Below, piece after piece: positions 35,734 to 44,036 of a stretch of DNA of 64,000 nucleotides. The stretch comes from Ginsengibacter hankyongi (GTDB lineage: Bacteria; Bacteroidota; Bacteroidia; Chitinophagales; Chitinophagaceae), in NCBI RefSeq assembly GCF_008710285.1, contig NZ_VYQF01000005.1, forward strand, positions 186,001-250,000, written 5' to 3'. The notes below the pieces were generated by a model that saw nothing but the letters and a program-made list of their open reading frames with translations, was not told the DNA's origin and did not search any database. Made by a program: the position numbers and the translations under genes. Every line of letters starts with the position of its first letter. Within the stretch, counting starts at the first letter, position 1.

Positions 35734-35751
35734 ACCCGATAGCTATCGGGT
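35734..35751. repeat. Perfect 18-bp palindrome ACCCGATAGCTATCGGGT
   Basis: Nine-base arms with no spacer, intergenic, in an AT-rich background. It looks like a short dispersed palindromic (REP-like) element; one copy only in this window. Confidence 0.55.
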
Positions 35752-35963
35752 TTGACTCGAAGGTTCATAAAGTTAGGACGGAAGGATTAAGTTTTATAGA
35801 GCACCTGAGCCATGATAATTTAAATGAAGGAACAAGACTAAAACAATCCTTGGCTTTCCAGCAAAAAGCAGTTTTTTATTCACATTTACAATTATTCATC
35901 TTTACAAGTTGGTTCAACGTTAATGATTTAGCCAGTTTTAGTGTTACGTTTTTGTTCACTGAA

Positions 35964-36094
35964 CTTAGTTTAGTTAATTAGGTTAAAATTCAATATCGGA
36001 AAAAGAAATATAGGGTAATTACTATTAACAATTTGTTAATTTAAAACTACCCCCCTCAAAAAATTTGCGCGAGTTTTGACACAACTAAACTAAG
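35964..36094. promoter_or_regulatory. Nested inverted repeats in the susC leader
   Basis: CTTAGTTTAGTT (35964-35975) is exactly complementary to AACTAAACTAAG (36083-36094), 107 bases apart. The second arm ends seven bases before the susC ATG. Inside lies ATTAACA-ATT-TGTTAAT (36024-36040) with perfect 7-bp arms. The inner palindrome could be an operator, and the outer pair could close a long leader RNA fold over the start region. Confidence 0.5.
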
Positions 36095-36100
36095 AATGCT

Positions 36101-39100
36101 ATGACAAAATTAAATTTTCTTCAATTTACAATTGTAATTGTTTCTTTTCTGTTATTTTCTTTTGTGGCAAACGGGCAACGAAAATTAAGTGGAATTGTTG
36201 AGGATGAAGCCACTAATTTACCTTTGGATGGCGCAACAGTTTCTATAAAAAACCATAAAAACGCAAATGCGGTCACTGACAAACGTGGTAAATTTGATAT
36301 TACAGTTCCAAATGAGAAAATTACACTTGTTATTTCATTTGTTAATTACCATGAGAAATTAGTTACAGTAGGGGGAAAAGAAACCAGTGTTTTAATTTTG
36401 TTGAATAAATCTTCTACTTCCTTAGATGATGTAGTGATTTTAGGTGTTCAATCGCAAACAAAAAGAACAACCACTTCTGCTGTTTCAACAGTTTTATCTA
36501 AACAAATAGAAAATTTACCAGCCGTCAGTGTTGATCAGCTATTGCAGGGGCGTGTTGCGGGGCTAAATGTGCAGATGGTCTCAGGAGAGCCTGGAGTTGC
36601 GCCAACTATTGTTGTTCGCGGGAATAGCAAGATGTCAACTAATATCAATGATCAAAATGTAGCTCAGGCACATGCACTAAGTGGACCATTATATGTAATT
36701 GACGGGGTCCCTACTAATCCTGACGATATTGCAAATAGTATTGATGCTACAGGGACTAATTATTTGGCCGGAATTAATATTAATGATATTGCGAGTGTTG
36801 ATGTTCAAAAAGATGCTGCAGCAACTGCAGCCTGGGGTTCAAGAGGCGCAAATGGAGTGATTTATATAACAACTAAAAAAGGGCTGTCAAGTACACCAGA
36901 ATTTAGGGTAAATGTTTATCATGGAATTACACAAGAACCTAAGTTGTTGGTTACCCAAACAGGAGCCGCTGAAAGGGCACAGAAGATGAATCTCCTTGAC
37001 CAATATCGGGGGTATATGCAGCCAGGAGTCGCAGGATTTGTCCAGGTGCAGGATTTGCCTCAGGTTTTAACAGATAGGTTCAACCCTTATTTTAATAATG
37101 CTACTGATTGGCAGGGATTATTTTACCAACAAGGAAAGATAGATAATGTAGATGCTACTATATCTGCTGCGAATAAAGGTGTTAATTACCGTGTAAGTAT
37201 GAATTATTATAATGAGCAGGGAATTATTAAGGCATTTGGAATTACCCGGTATAGTATGAGGGGTAATTTTAATTTTACGATTAGCCCAAAATTAAAAAGT
37301 CAGTTGATTGTAGCATTTTCAAGAAATGATAGAAAAAGAGGTAGAAAATATAATAATAGTGATGATAATATACCCATAGGTGCCGCAAGTCAACCTTCCT
37401 CTTTCTTTAGATTAAACTCTTTTGATTCGTTAAATTTCAATGGATTGTATAATAAATTAAGGAATAAAAATATCAATGATTATATTAGCGCGTCGCTGAC
37501 AACAGATTATTCTATTTTACCCTCTTTAAAATATACTTTTCAGGGTGCTGTTAATACCTCCAGTTCTAATAGAGACTATTTCCAGCCATCTAATATTGAT
37601 GGACTTCAGTTACAATTGGGAAATGTTCAACCCTCTTATGCAGAATCTGACAAAGGAACTTATTCAACCTACTTTTTGTCTAATACATTGAATTTTAATA
37701 AAAAAATTATTGCAGGAAATCATACTCACAATTTTGTATTGACAGGTTCTCAGCAATTTACTTCAGATGTTTCTAATACAAATTCAGTATGGGGGTCCAA
37801 TATTCCTTCCAATAATATACAGGTTGTGAGTGGAGTACCTCAATCTGATTTGGGAGGATACTCCAATTACAGTGCTGATGGGTTACTTTCTTTTGTAGGT
37901 CAATTTCAGTATGATCTTGATAGCAAGTATCTCCTGTATGCGTCGTACAGAACGGACGCATCATCGCGTTTTGGCGACAAGTCAAAATGGGGTACTTTCC
38001 CTGCGGTAGGTTTGGGATGGAATATTGCCGAAGAAAACTTTATGAAGAAGATTACAAATATAGTACCCTACTTGAAATTGCGGGCTAGTTATGGTCTTTC
38101 AGGATCGCAATCTTCAGATTTATATGCACCTTATAATTCTTACCAAATTCCTGGCAACTATAATGGAGTAGTTGCTATCCAACCTAGTTATACTAATGGA
38201 TTAACAAAGAATAACCTAACATGGGCTACAACATCTCAAAAAAATATTGGTATAGACGCTCAGTTGTTCAATAGTAGAATTAGCCTTAGTGTAGATTTTT
38301 ATGAAAAGCTGTCTAAAGACGATTATTATAATTTTACTTTACCGTTTTATACAGGTTTTGGAAGGATAAATTTCAACGCAAAGGACCTTTGGATAGTTAA
38401 TAAAGGCCAGGATATTACGCTCAGCACTAAAAATTTATCAAGAAAAAGTCCTTTACAATGGAATATGCAAATTACAGTTTCGCATAATATAAATGTAATT
38501 GCAAAACTTCCTAACAACAATAGAACTTTTATAGATGAGAGCGGACCACTGGCGAGGATTTACTCGGTTGGACAACCCATTTATGAGTTTTATCAAATGC
38601 ATTATCTGGGTGTTATAAATAATCCAAGTGAAATACCATTTGACAAATATACAGGACAGGTAAAAACTTATCATACAGGATGGAGCCCTGTGTTAGTGGG
38701 ATGGCCACTTTATCAAAGTGTTCTTAATAATGATGATATTTGGAAGGGTGATCGTCTTCCTTCTGGAGACCCTAATCCTAGATTTACGGGTGGTTGGGCA
38801 AATGATTTTACTTATAAGAATTTTTCATTAAGCATATTAAGCGTTTTTACCTGGAAAAGAGCTATTTACAATTCTTTCAAGATGGATCAGGTGTACGACC
38901 TAAGCGCGGGAGGTTTGATTTATAGCCAGCGGTTTGCTAATAACAGAATGATTGATGTAAGTAAATGGAATTATTGGTTACCTTCAAAAGCAAAAGCTGA
39001 CCCAAATTATAAAGCAGATTACCCAATGCTAAATCCCTATTTGGGAACTGTTGGTCAATTTACCCCTATAAGTGATATTGGTACTGAAGACGGAAGTTAT

Positions 39101-39322
39101 TTTAAAGTTAAGAGTATTGTTTTAGGTTACCAGTTGCCAAATACATTAATGAATAAAATGAAACTTAAAGGAGCACGAATATATGCTGTAATGGATAATG
39201 TCCTTACACTGACCAAAAGCGGTTTGCCCGACCCGGAAGCGGTGGATCAAGTAGGAAACTATACCGGAGGATTATACCCTCTTTCTAAGAAATTCACTTT
39301 TGGTATTGATGTACAATTTTAA
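36101..39322 (+). CDS. SusC/RagA-type TonB-dependent outer-membrane transporter
   Basis: A 1073-residue protein with a signal peptide (~1-25), a carboxypeptidase-regulatory-like domain (~27-108; GIVEDEATNLPLDGATVSIK), a TonB plug (~125-260; LLQGRVAGLNVQ, PLYVIDGVPTNPDDIA, IASVDVQKDAAATAAWGSRGANGVIYITTKKG) and a 22-strand-type beta-barrel to the C-terminal Phe. It imports oligosaccharides captured by its SusD partner. It lacks the STN sensor domain present in the second SusC of this window, so it is not expected to signal to an anti-sigma factor. It begins an operon of at least four genes, 18 bases before susD. Confidence 0.93.
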   Translation: MTKLNFLQFTIVIVSFLLFSFVANGQRKLSGIVEDEATNLPLDGATVSIKNHKNANAVTDKRGKFDITVPNEKITLVISFVNYHEKLVTVGGKETSVLILLNKSSTSLDDVVILGVQSQTKRTTTSAVSTVLSKQIENLPAVSVDQLLQGRVAGLNVQMVSGEPGVAPTIVVRGNSKMSTNINDQNVAQAHALSGPLYVIDGVPTNPDDIANSIDATGTNYLAGININDIASVDVQKDAAATAAWGSRGANGVIYITTKKGLSSTPEFRVNVYHGITQEPKLLVTQTGAAERAQKMNLLDQYRGYMQPGVAGFVQVQDLPQVLTDRFNPYFNNATDWQGLFYQQGKIDNVDATISAANKGVNYRVSMNYYNEQGIIKAFGITRYSMRGNFNFTISPKLKSQLIVAFSRNDRKRGRKYNNSDDNIPIGAASQPSSFFRLNSFDSLNFNGLYNKLRNKNINDYISASLTTDYSILPSLKYTFQGAVNTSSSNRDYFQPSNIDGLQLQLGNVQPSYAESDKGTYSTYFLSNTLNFNKKIIAGNHTHNFVLTGSQQFTSDVSNTNSVWGSNIPSNNIQVVSGVPQSDLGGYSNYSADGLLSFVGQFQYDLDSKYLLYASYRTDASSRFGDKSKWGTFPAVGLGWNIAEENFMKKITNIVPYLKLRASYGLSGSQSSDLYAPYNSYQIPGNYNGVVAIQPSYTNGLTKNNLTWATTSQKNIGIDAQLFNSRISLSVDFYEKLSKDDYYNFTLPFYTGFGRINFNAKDLWIVNKGQDITLSTKNLSRKSPLQWNMQITVSHNINVIAKLPNNNRTFIDESGPLARIYSVGQPIYEFYQMHYLGVINNPSEIPFDKYTGQVKTYHTGWSPVLVGWPLYQSVLNNDDIWKGDRLPSGDPNPRFTGGWANDFTYKNFSLSILSVFTWKRAIYNSFKMDQVYDLSAGGLIYSQRFANNRMIDVSKWNYWLPSKAKADPNYKADYPMLNPYLGTVGQFTPISDIGTEDGSYFKVKSIVLGYQLPNTLMNKMKLKGARIYAVMDNVLTLTKSGLPDPEAVDQVGNYTGGLYPLSKKFTFGIDVQF

Positions 39323-39340
39323 TTTTTAAAATGACTTTTT

Positions 39341-40906
39341 ATGACTAAACAGAACTTGATATTAAAATTATTCTTTCCAATTGTGGTGGTGGCATCCATT
39401 CTTGGTATTTCATGTAAGAAATATATTTATCAGGGCCCAATTACTTCCACTTATGGTGCTGAATTTTGGACCTCTCAGCAATCAGTAGAACAAGCTACTG
39501 CTGCCATGTATGGACAGTTGCGTGCTGATTTTGTAACTGCAGATAATTCTAGTCCCGGACTATTTTTTTTAGCTGGCGACTATGTTTCAGGAAGTTTTTT
39601 TAACGCAAGCCGCCAGGATTACAGGCCTTTGACTGCATCCCGTAACCCTTTTGGTACCGGACCATTTAATTTCAATTACGCGCCGTATAATCATGGAATG
39701 CATGATTGGTCTCGTTTTTACCAATTGATTGCGCAATGCAATCTTATTTTACAAAATGTACCGGACATGCCAACATCACTTTTCGGAAGTGAAAACAAAA
39801 AGAATGCTTATTTGGGCGAAGCGCTGTTTATGAAGTCCTTTACTTATTTTTATATTATTCGAATTTGGGGGGACCCTGTTTTTGTAGAAAAGACTTATAA
39901 CGGTGCAGATTATGGAAATATAGCGCCGATAGCCCGTTCACCTGAAGCCGATGTTTTGGATAGCTGTATTAGCTATTTGACCAAAGCAACCAGTTATCTT
40001 GAATATACCGCAGGAGATCCTTCTAAATCAATAAGGGCAAATAAAGGAAGTGCGCTTGCTTTGCTTGCACATATATATGCCTGGAAACATGATTATGCGA
40101 ATGCACACAAGACATGTCTGGAACTAATCAATAATGGCGGATATTCTCTGGAACCTATGTCGTCTTATAAAAATATTTGGGCTGGAGAATTTTCGTCGGA
40201 AAGTATATTCGAAATTTCCATGTTATTTAACCCTACTGATCCTAACTTTAAAGGTCAGGGGGCTTGGGCAGAAGCCCGATTCGATTTTTTTGCTACTTTT
40301 TTAAAGGGGCCTATAATAAACAATCTGCGAAGTCAAAGTTGGGTGTCTCCATATGATTTTATTCAAAACCTATATGATACGACTAATGATGCACGTTTTA
40401 AAACTATTTTGAGTTTCGTTCCCCCAAGTGGAAGTGATGAAATTGGATACATGCTTGAGAAATATACGAATTTTAAATATGCAGAACCTGGCACTGAAAC
40501 CTCACCTTATATTAACAATAACCTTGTAGTCTTCCGGTTATCAGATATTATTTTACTTGATGCCGAAGCGTTGGCTTCAACAGGTGATCTTGCAGGCGCT
40601 GCTGCTGATCTCGCACAGACGGAAAACAGAGCCGGAATTTCCAGTTATAGTAATCCGACAAATCAATTTGAAATGTTAAATGAGATTATTGATGAAAGGG
40701 GACGCGAATTGATTGGAGAAGGGCAATGGTATTTCGATTTAATTCGTACTGAGCCCGCCATAGGACGGCTGGTTTTATATGGTTATCCCAGAGATAGAGT
40801 AACCCCTGCAAATAAAGGCTATTACTGGCCGCTTGATATGCCTCTTTTGTTTCCCCAGGATAATTTGCTCACACAAAATCCATGGTGGGCATCACATACA
40901 CTTTAA
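39341..40906 (+). CDS. SusD/RagB-family glycan-binding lipoprotein
   Basis: A 521-residue partner of the preceding SusC. The lipoprotein signal ends in LGISC (lipid Cys ~26) followed by KK. SusD landmarks are the early WTSQQSVEQATAAMYGQL helix, EALFMKSFTYFYIIRIWGDPVFVEK (the TPR-like R-x-x-x-Y-x-x-L/I-x-x-x-W-GDVP-type motif), ALLAHIYAWKHDYANAH, and the C-terminal IIDERGRELIGEGQWYFDLIRT. It binds glycan at the cell surface and acts as the lid of the transporter. Substrate cannot be deduced. Confidence 0.93.
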   Translation: MTKQNLILKLFFPIVVVASILGISCKKYIYQGPITSTYGAEFWTSQQSVEQATAAMYGQLRADFVTADNSSPGLFFLAGDYVSGSFFNASRQDYRPLTASRNPFGTGPFNFNYAPYNHGMHDWSRFYQLIAQCNLILQNVPDMPTSLFGSENKKNAYLGEALFMKSFTYFYIIRIWGDPVFVEKTYNGADYGNIAPIARSPEADVLDSCISYLTKATSYLEYTAGDPSKSIRANKGSALALLAHIYAWKHDYANAHKTCLELINNGGYSLEPMSSYKNIWAGEFSSESIFEISMLFNPTDPNFKGQGAWAEARFDFFATFLKGPIINNLRSQSWVSPYDFIQNLYDTTNDARFKTILSFVPPSGSDEIGYMLEKYTNFKYAEPGTETSPYINNNLVVFRLSDIILLDAEALASTGDLAGAAADLAQTENRAGISSYSNPTNQFEMLNEIIDERGRELIGEGQWYFDLIRTEPAIGRLVLYGYPRDRVTPANKGYYWPLDMPLLFPQDNLLTQNPWWASHTL

Positions 40907-40963
40907 TATGAAATTTAATAATTTCTTATATACTAGATCAAATAATTTTAAAACTAATTGCTC

Positions 40964-41689
40964 ATGAAAAGAATATCTATTTTAAATTTTATCTTATTAC
41001 TTACGATTATTTTGTTTATGGTTGCATGTAATAAGAATAAAAATTACATTATTGGAGGCGTTCCGGAGGATGTAAACATGTATAAAAATATAACATCGTA
41101 TGATGTTTTAAAGAATGATCCTAAGTATGATACGTTGATTCAGATTATAGATGCCGCAGGGTTTAAGGATAAGCTGAATAAACCGGGCGTAACCTTTTTT
41201 GCACCTTCTAATATTTCAATTTTCCGGTATCTTAACGCTCGCACTATTCAGGTTCAGAAAACTAACATATATGCAAAATTTGCTATGGATTCTCTTTTGT
41301 ATTATCTAAGTAATAATATAAATGGTACTGCTGATTCTTTAGGAATGTATCTTATGGATCAGCTACTACCTTATTCTGTTCTCACAAATACCGGAGCTTA
41401 CTATCCTACTGAATTAGCAGGAGTTAAGTCTATTGTATCGTTCGAATATACTAAGGACCCTAGCTTAGGTTATAATCCTCTTGTATCAAGCGTTCCTCAG
41501 ATTGTTTATTATACCTATATGTGGAAGCCTTATACTTATAATTTAAGCGATGCAAATCCAGCGGGTAATATTACTCCTGCATTAGGTGTGCATACCAGGG
41601 TTATAACATCCGGGATAATGACAAAAACAGGCATTATAGATGAATTAGAAAATGGACATGTTCTTTTCTTTTACGGTATCAAAAGATAA
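40964..41689 (+). CDS. FAS1 (fasciclin)-like lipoprotein of the SusCD operon
   Basis: Start set at ATG 40964 (MKRISILNFI, 241 residues) rather than a TTG two codons earlier. A lipoprotein signal ends at FMVAC. A fasciclin-like fold is suggested by YDVLKNDPKYDTLIQIIDAAGFKDKL, PGVTFFAPSNISIFRYL (the FAS1 H1 box) and the C-terminal GIIDELENGHVLFFYG. FAS1 domains mediate adhesion or glycan binding; after susD such lipoproteins are presumed surface glycan-binding accessories. It is 57 bases after susD and 11 bases before the next gene. Confidence 0.8.
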   Translation: MKRISILNFILLLTIILFMVACNKNKNYIIGGVPEDVNMYKNITSYDVLKNDPKYDTLIQIIDAAGFKDKLNKPGVTFFAPSNISIFRYLNARTIQVQKTNIYAKFAMDSLLYYLSNNINGTADSLGMYLMDQLLPYSVLTNTGAYYPTELAGVKSIVSFEYTKDPSLGYNPLVSSVPQIVYYTYMWKPYTYNLSDANPAGNITPALGVHTRVITSGIMTKTGIIDELENGHVLFFYGIKR

Positions 41690-41700
41690 AAAATAAAATT

Positions 41701-42792
41701 ATGAAAAAAAATAAAATCATTCCTTTTATAATTGTGTTTTCGGCTATTGCTTTCATTGAATTGTTCGGTGGTTGTACTAAAATCCAGCACGGTTATCTAA
41801 GCCCTTTTATAGCCTATCAAGCCACTGAATTTACTGTTGTTGCGGGACGAACCACGTTTTCTACTACGTTGAACTTAGACGGGTCAACTACCCCAATACA
41901 TGCAAAATGGCTACATTTTTATGATTCAACGGGTAAAAATGTTGATGCTATTTTCTCCAAAAAAAACCTTGTTGATATATGGACAGCAGCATTTGACCCG
42001 AAATCCGATTTAAGTTTTGATCAGATCTCAGCTAAATTACAGAAAGACACTTTAGAACCGCTGTCTGTAAGTGAAGAAAGTGGTGTAATTACTTCAAACG
42101 CAGGTAGTTTGAATTTACCTTTGGGAACGTATACAATGGATCTTCAGGTATCTAATCCTGAAGGCACGGAGGTTTTAAAAAATATTTTAAAAATAAATAT
42201 AGTGCACGGGAACCCAATGGAAACCGATCCGCAAGTGGGTACATTTGCTGTTGGCTGGGCTCTTGCGAATCAGGCACAGGTAAATTATTTTTATAACGGC
42301 CCGAATATTCCATATTTGAAATATACTATTAACCGGATTTCTGATCAACCTAACCTTTTAATCGTTAAAGTTATGGATAAAAACGGGGTACCTTTTAACC
42401 CCAAGTCAGGAGAAATAAAGGGAAGGCCTAATACCGGATTAAATCCAAATCCTCCTTATCTTCAAAATCTTGAGGCTTATGCCCCTGATACTTATGAGAC
42501 AACGGATACATCCATGTCGGTCAAATTTCCATTAGCACCGTTTCCGACGGCTTCATTAGGAAATGGTTACCATATGTATTATAATATTTCTGCGTCTGCA
42601 GTCATTGTAGATAGCACTTCTAAATGGTCAGGTAATTCAGCTGGTAATTATTATCAAGGAGTAAGTGATCCACATTATCTTGGTGTATTTACCCCAGGAG
42701 TAGTGGATTATTCGGTACGGTTTCCATTGCGCATTTATGTGCCAGGTACTTATGAGTATACGGTTAAATTATTAAATGCCACGCATAGATAG
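41701..42792 (+). CDS. DUF5007-like surface lipoprotein
   Basis: A 363-residue protein with a lipoprotein signal (FIELFGGC). The body is beta-rich. It begins with IQHGYLSPFIAYQATEFTVVAGRTTFS and continues through an Ig-like stretch (LNLPLGTYTMDLQVSNPEG) and a C-terminal beta domain (GVVDYSVRFPLRIYVPGTYEYTVKL). Position after SusCD and a FAS1 lipoprotein suggests a surface glycan-binding protein (SusE/F-like role). I think it belongs to DUF5007, but this rests on recall of the family and context, not a search. Confidence 0.65.
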   Translation: MKKNKIIPFIIVFSAIAFIELFGGCTKIQHGYLSPFIAYQATEFTVVAGRTTFSTTLNLDGSTTPIHAKWLHFYDSTGKNVDAIFSKKNLVDIWTAAFDPKSDLSFDQISAKLQKDTLEPLSVSEESGVITSNAGSLNLPLGTYTMDLQVSNPEGTEVLKNILKINIVHGNPMETDPQVGTFAVGWALANQAQVNYFYNGPNIPYLKYTINRISDQPNLLIVKVMDKNGVPFNPKSGEIKGRPNTGLNPNPPYLQNLEAYAPDTYETTDTSMSVKFPLAPFPTASLGNGYHMYYNISASAVIVDSTSKWSGNSAGNYYQGVSDPHYLGVFTPGVVDYSVRFPLRIYVPGTYEYTVKLLNATHR

Positions 42793-43487
42793 AGCATTAT
42801 TTAAAATTTATAATTTTTAATCGATTTGTAATTTTTGAAGTGCTGATTTTAACTAGGGTTGCAGAGGTTAATTATTCAGGATTAAATTAATCTATAGGAT
42901 AATTAAGATGGATCGCACGGAAAAATCGAAAGTACAGCAAAACCTTTGTCTGGCCTTAGTTTGATTAAAATACAGTCAAAATTGTTTAACCGCACTAATT
43001 GTTTTTACACGGTTAATCTTAATTATTCTATTAATCTAAAAAACTTTAAAAAACAGGCTTTAATATTGGCATAATAATTATGGGAAAAGGCAAAAAAATG
43101 AAGGATTAAAAACATTTCTGTAATAATCCGGCAGATAGAGCATGGATTTCTGAAAATGAAAGTTATTTTAAGAACAACCATTTTAAAGAATTTCTCAAAC
43201 GCTAAAAATATTGAAAAAATTAGCCGTAGGTGGGCTATAAAATAAGTTTAATACCTATGATTAAAAACAATTTCCCATCCTTCTTAAAAAAAATCTAAAT
43301 TGAAAAGAATGCGTACATGCCTGGTGATTATAGGGTCAAAGAGTTGACAAAATGGAAAGTCCCCGGCGTTCCGACGGAGAATAAGTGAAGCAAAAAATGG
43401 CCTTTATAATTTACCCAAATGGATTGAATAGCAATCTCATAACGAAAGAGGATTTATTTTTTATCTATTTTACGTCCAAAATCTAGT
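42793..43487. other. Gene-free stretch after the first SusCD operon
   Basis: About 695 bases, AT-rich. I see no supportable frame and no clear terminator hairpin after the DUF5007-like gene. Confidence 0.45.
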
Positions 43488-43772
43488 TCAGTCCCTATAG
43501 ATTTTCCTAAGCTCATTATCCAATTCAAATTCATTTTTCTTATAAACGTCTATGAAATGAATCCGTTTCTGAAACAATGCCTTATCCAAAGCAAGCTTCC
43601 GGTATTTATTAGCAGAACCACCCTTCAGCCAAATAGTAACAATAGATTCATCAGCAATTTCATGTTCCACCTTTTTTACCCAGAACCAATCTATTCCAAC
43701 TTTTGCTTTAATAAATGGGAAACTAACTTTTTCAAATTCTCTTGGAATTACCTTCAATAATGTGTAAAACAT
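43488..43772 (-). CDS. Small conserved-looking protein of unknown function
   Basis: A 94-residue frame from ATG 43772. It has coding-like composition: aromatic and hydrophobic residues alternate with charges (IPREFEKVSFPFIKAKVGID, ESIVTIWLKGGSANKYRKLA), and the C-terminus is helical (KNEFELDNELRKIYRD). It has no signal peptide, membrane segment or motif I recognise. It stands alone on the minus strand between two plus-strand units. It may be a genuine orphan gene or a remnant. Confidence 0.5.
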   Translation of the reverse strand: MFYTLLKVIPREFEKVSFPFIKAKVGIDWFWVKKVEHEIADESIVTIWLKGGSANKYRKLALDKALFQKRIHFIDVYKKNEFELDNELRKIYRD

Positions 43773-43977
43773 ATAACTATCATCAGAATTGCTGAAATAC
43801 AGTTGAACCTTTGTTCTAAAATTATTTTATAACAACTGCACTGGCTCTAATGAGAAAGGAACGTTTATCAATTTAACACGGGATACTCCGGAAGGTTATT
43901 AGTGAGGTTCTTAAATTAAAAGATTTACTGTTTTTTTTCAATTATATATTTGCAATAAACTGACTTTTAATGTGAAT

Positions 43978-44009
43978 ATGTATTAAGGGAAATGCGTTCC
44001 GCACTCCAT
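43978..44009 (+). repeat. Dispersed motif, copy 2
   Basis: ATGTATTAAGGGAAATGCG followed by GTTCCGCACTCCAT-type sequence resembles 18431-18465. It lies 28 bases upstream of the ATG of the unassigned TIM-barrel gene, within its leader. Confidence 0.5.
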
Positions 44010-44036
44010 CCTTCTAATAACAATTAAATAAGAAAC

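Larger units (their letters stand above)
34736..36100. other. Gene debris and regulatory DNA upstream of first susC
   Basis: A signal-peptide-like fragment (34754, MEYKKSTVIILALILLGNLRL) ends at a stop but is followed in shifted frames by other protein-like stretches (SQEHKTIVRCINAISKMPT; HIRDLGTVEGYLILIQLIHS; LKVQARTEGSAKFTIRLWY). I read this as one or more decayed secreted genes of unassigned family. The last ~140 bases carry the inverted repeats that precede susC. An exact 18-bp palindrome lies at 35734. Confidence 0.5.
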
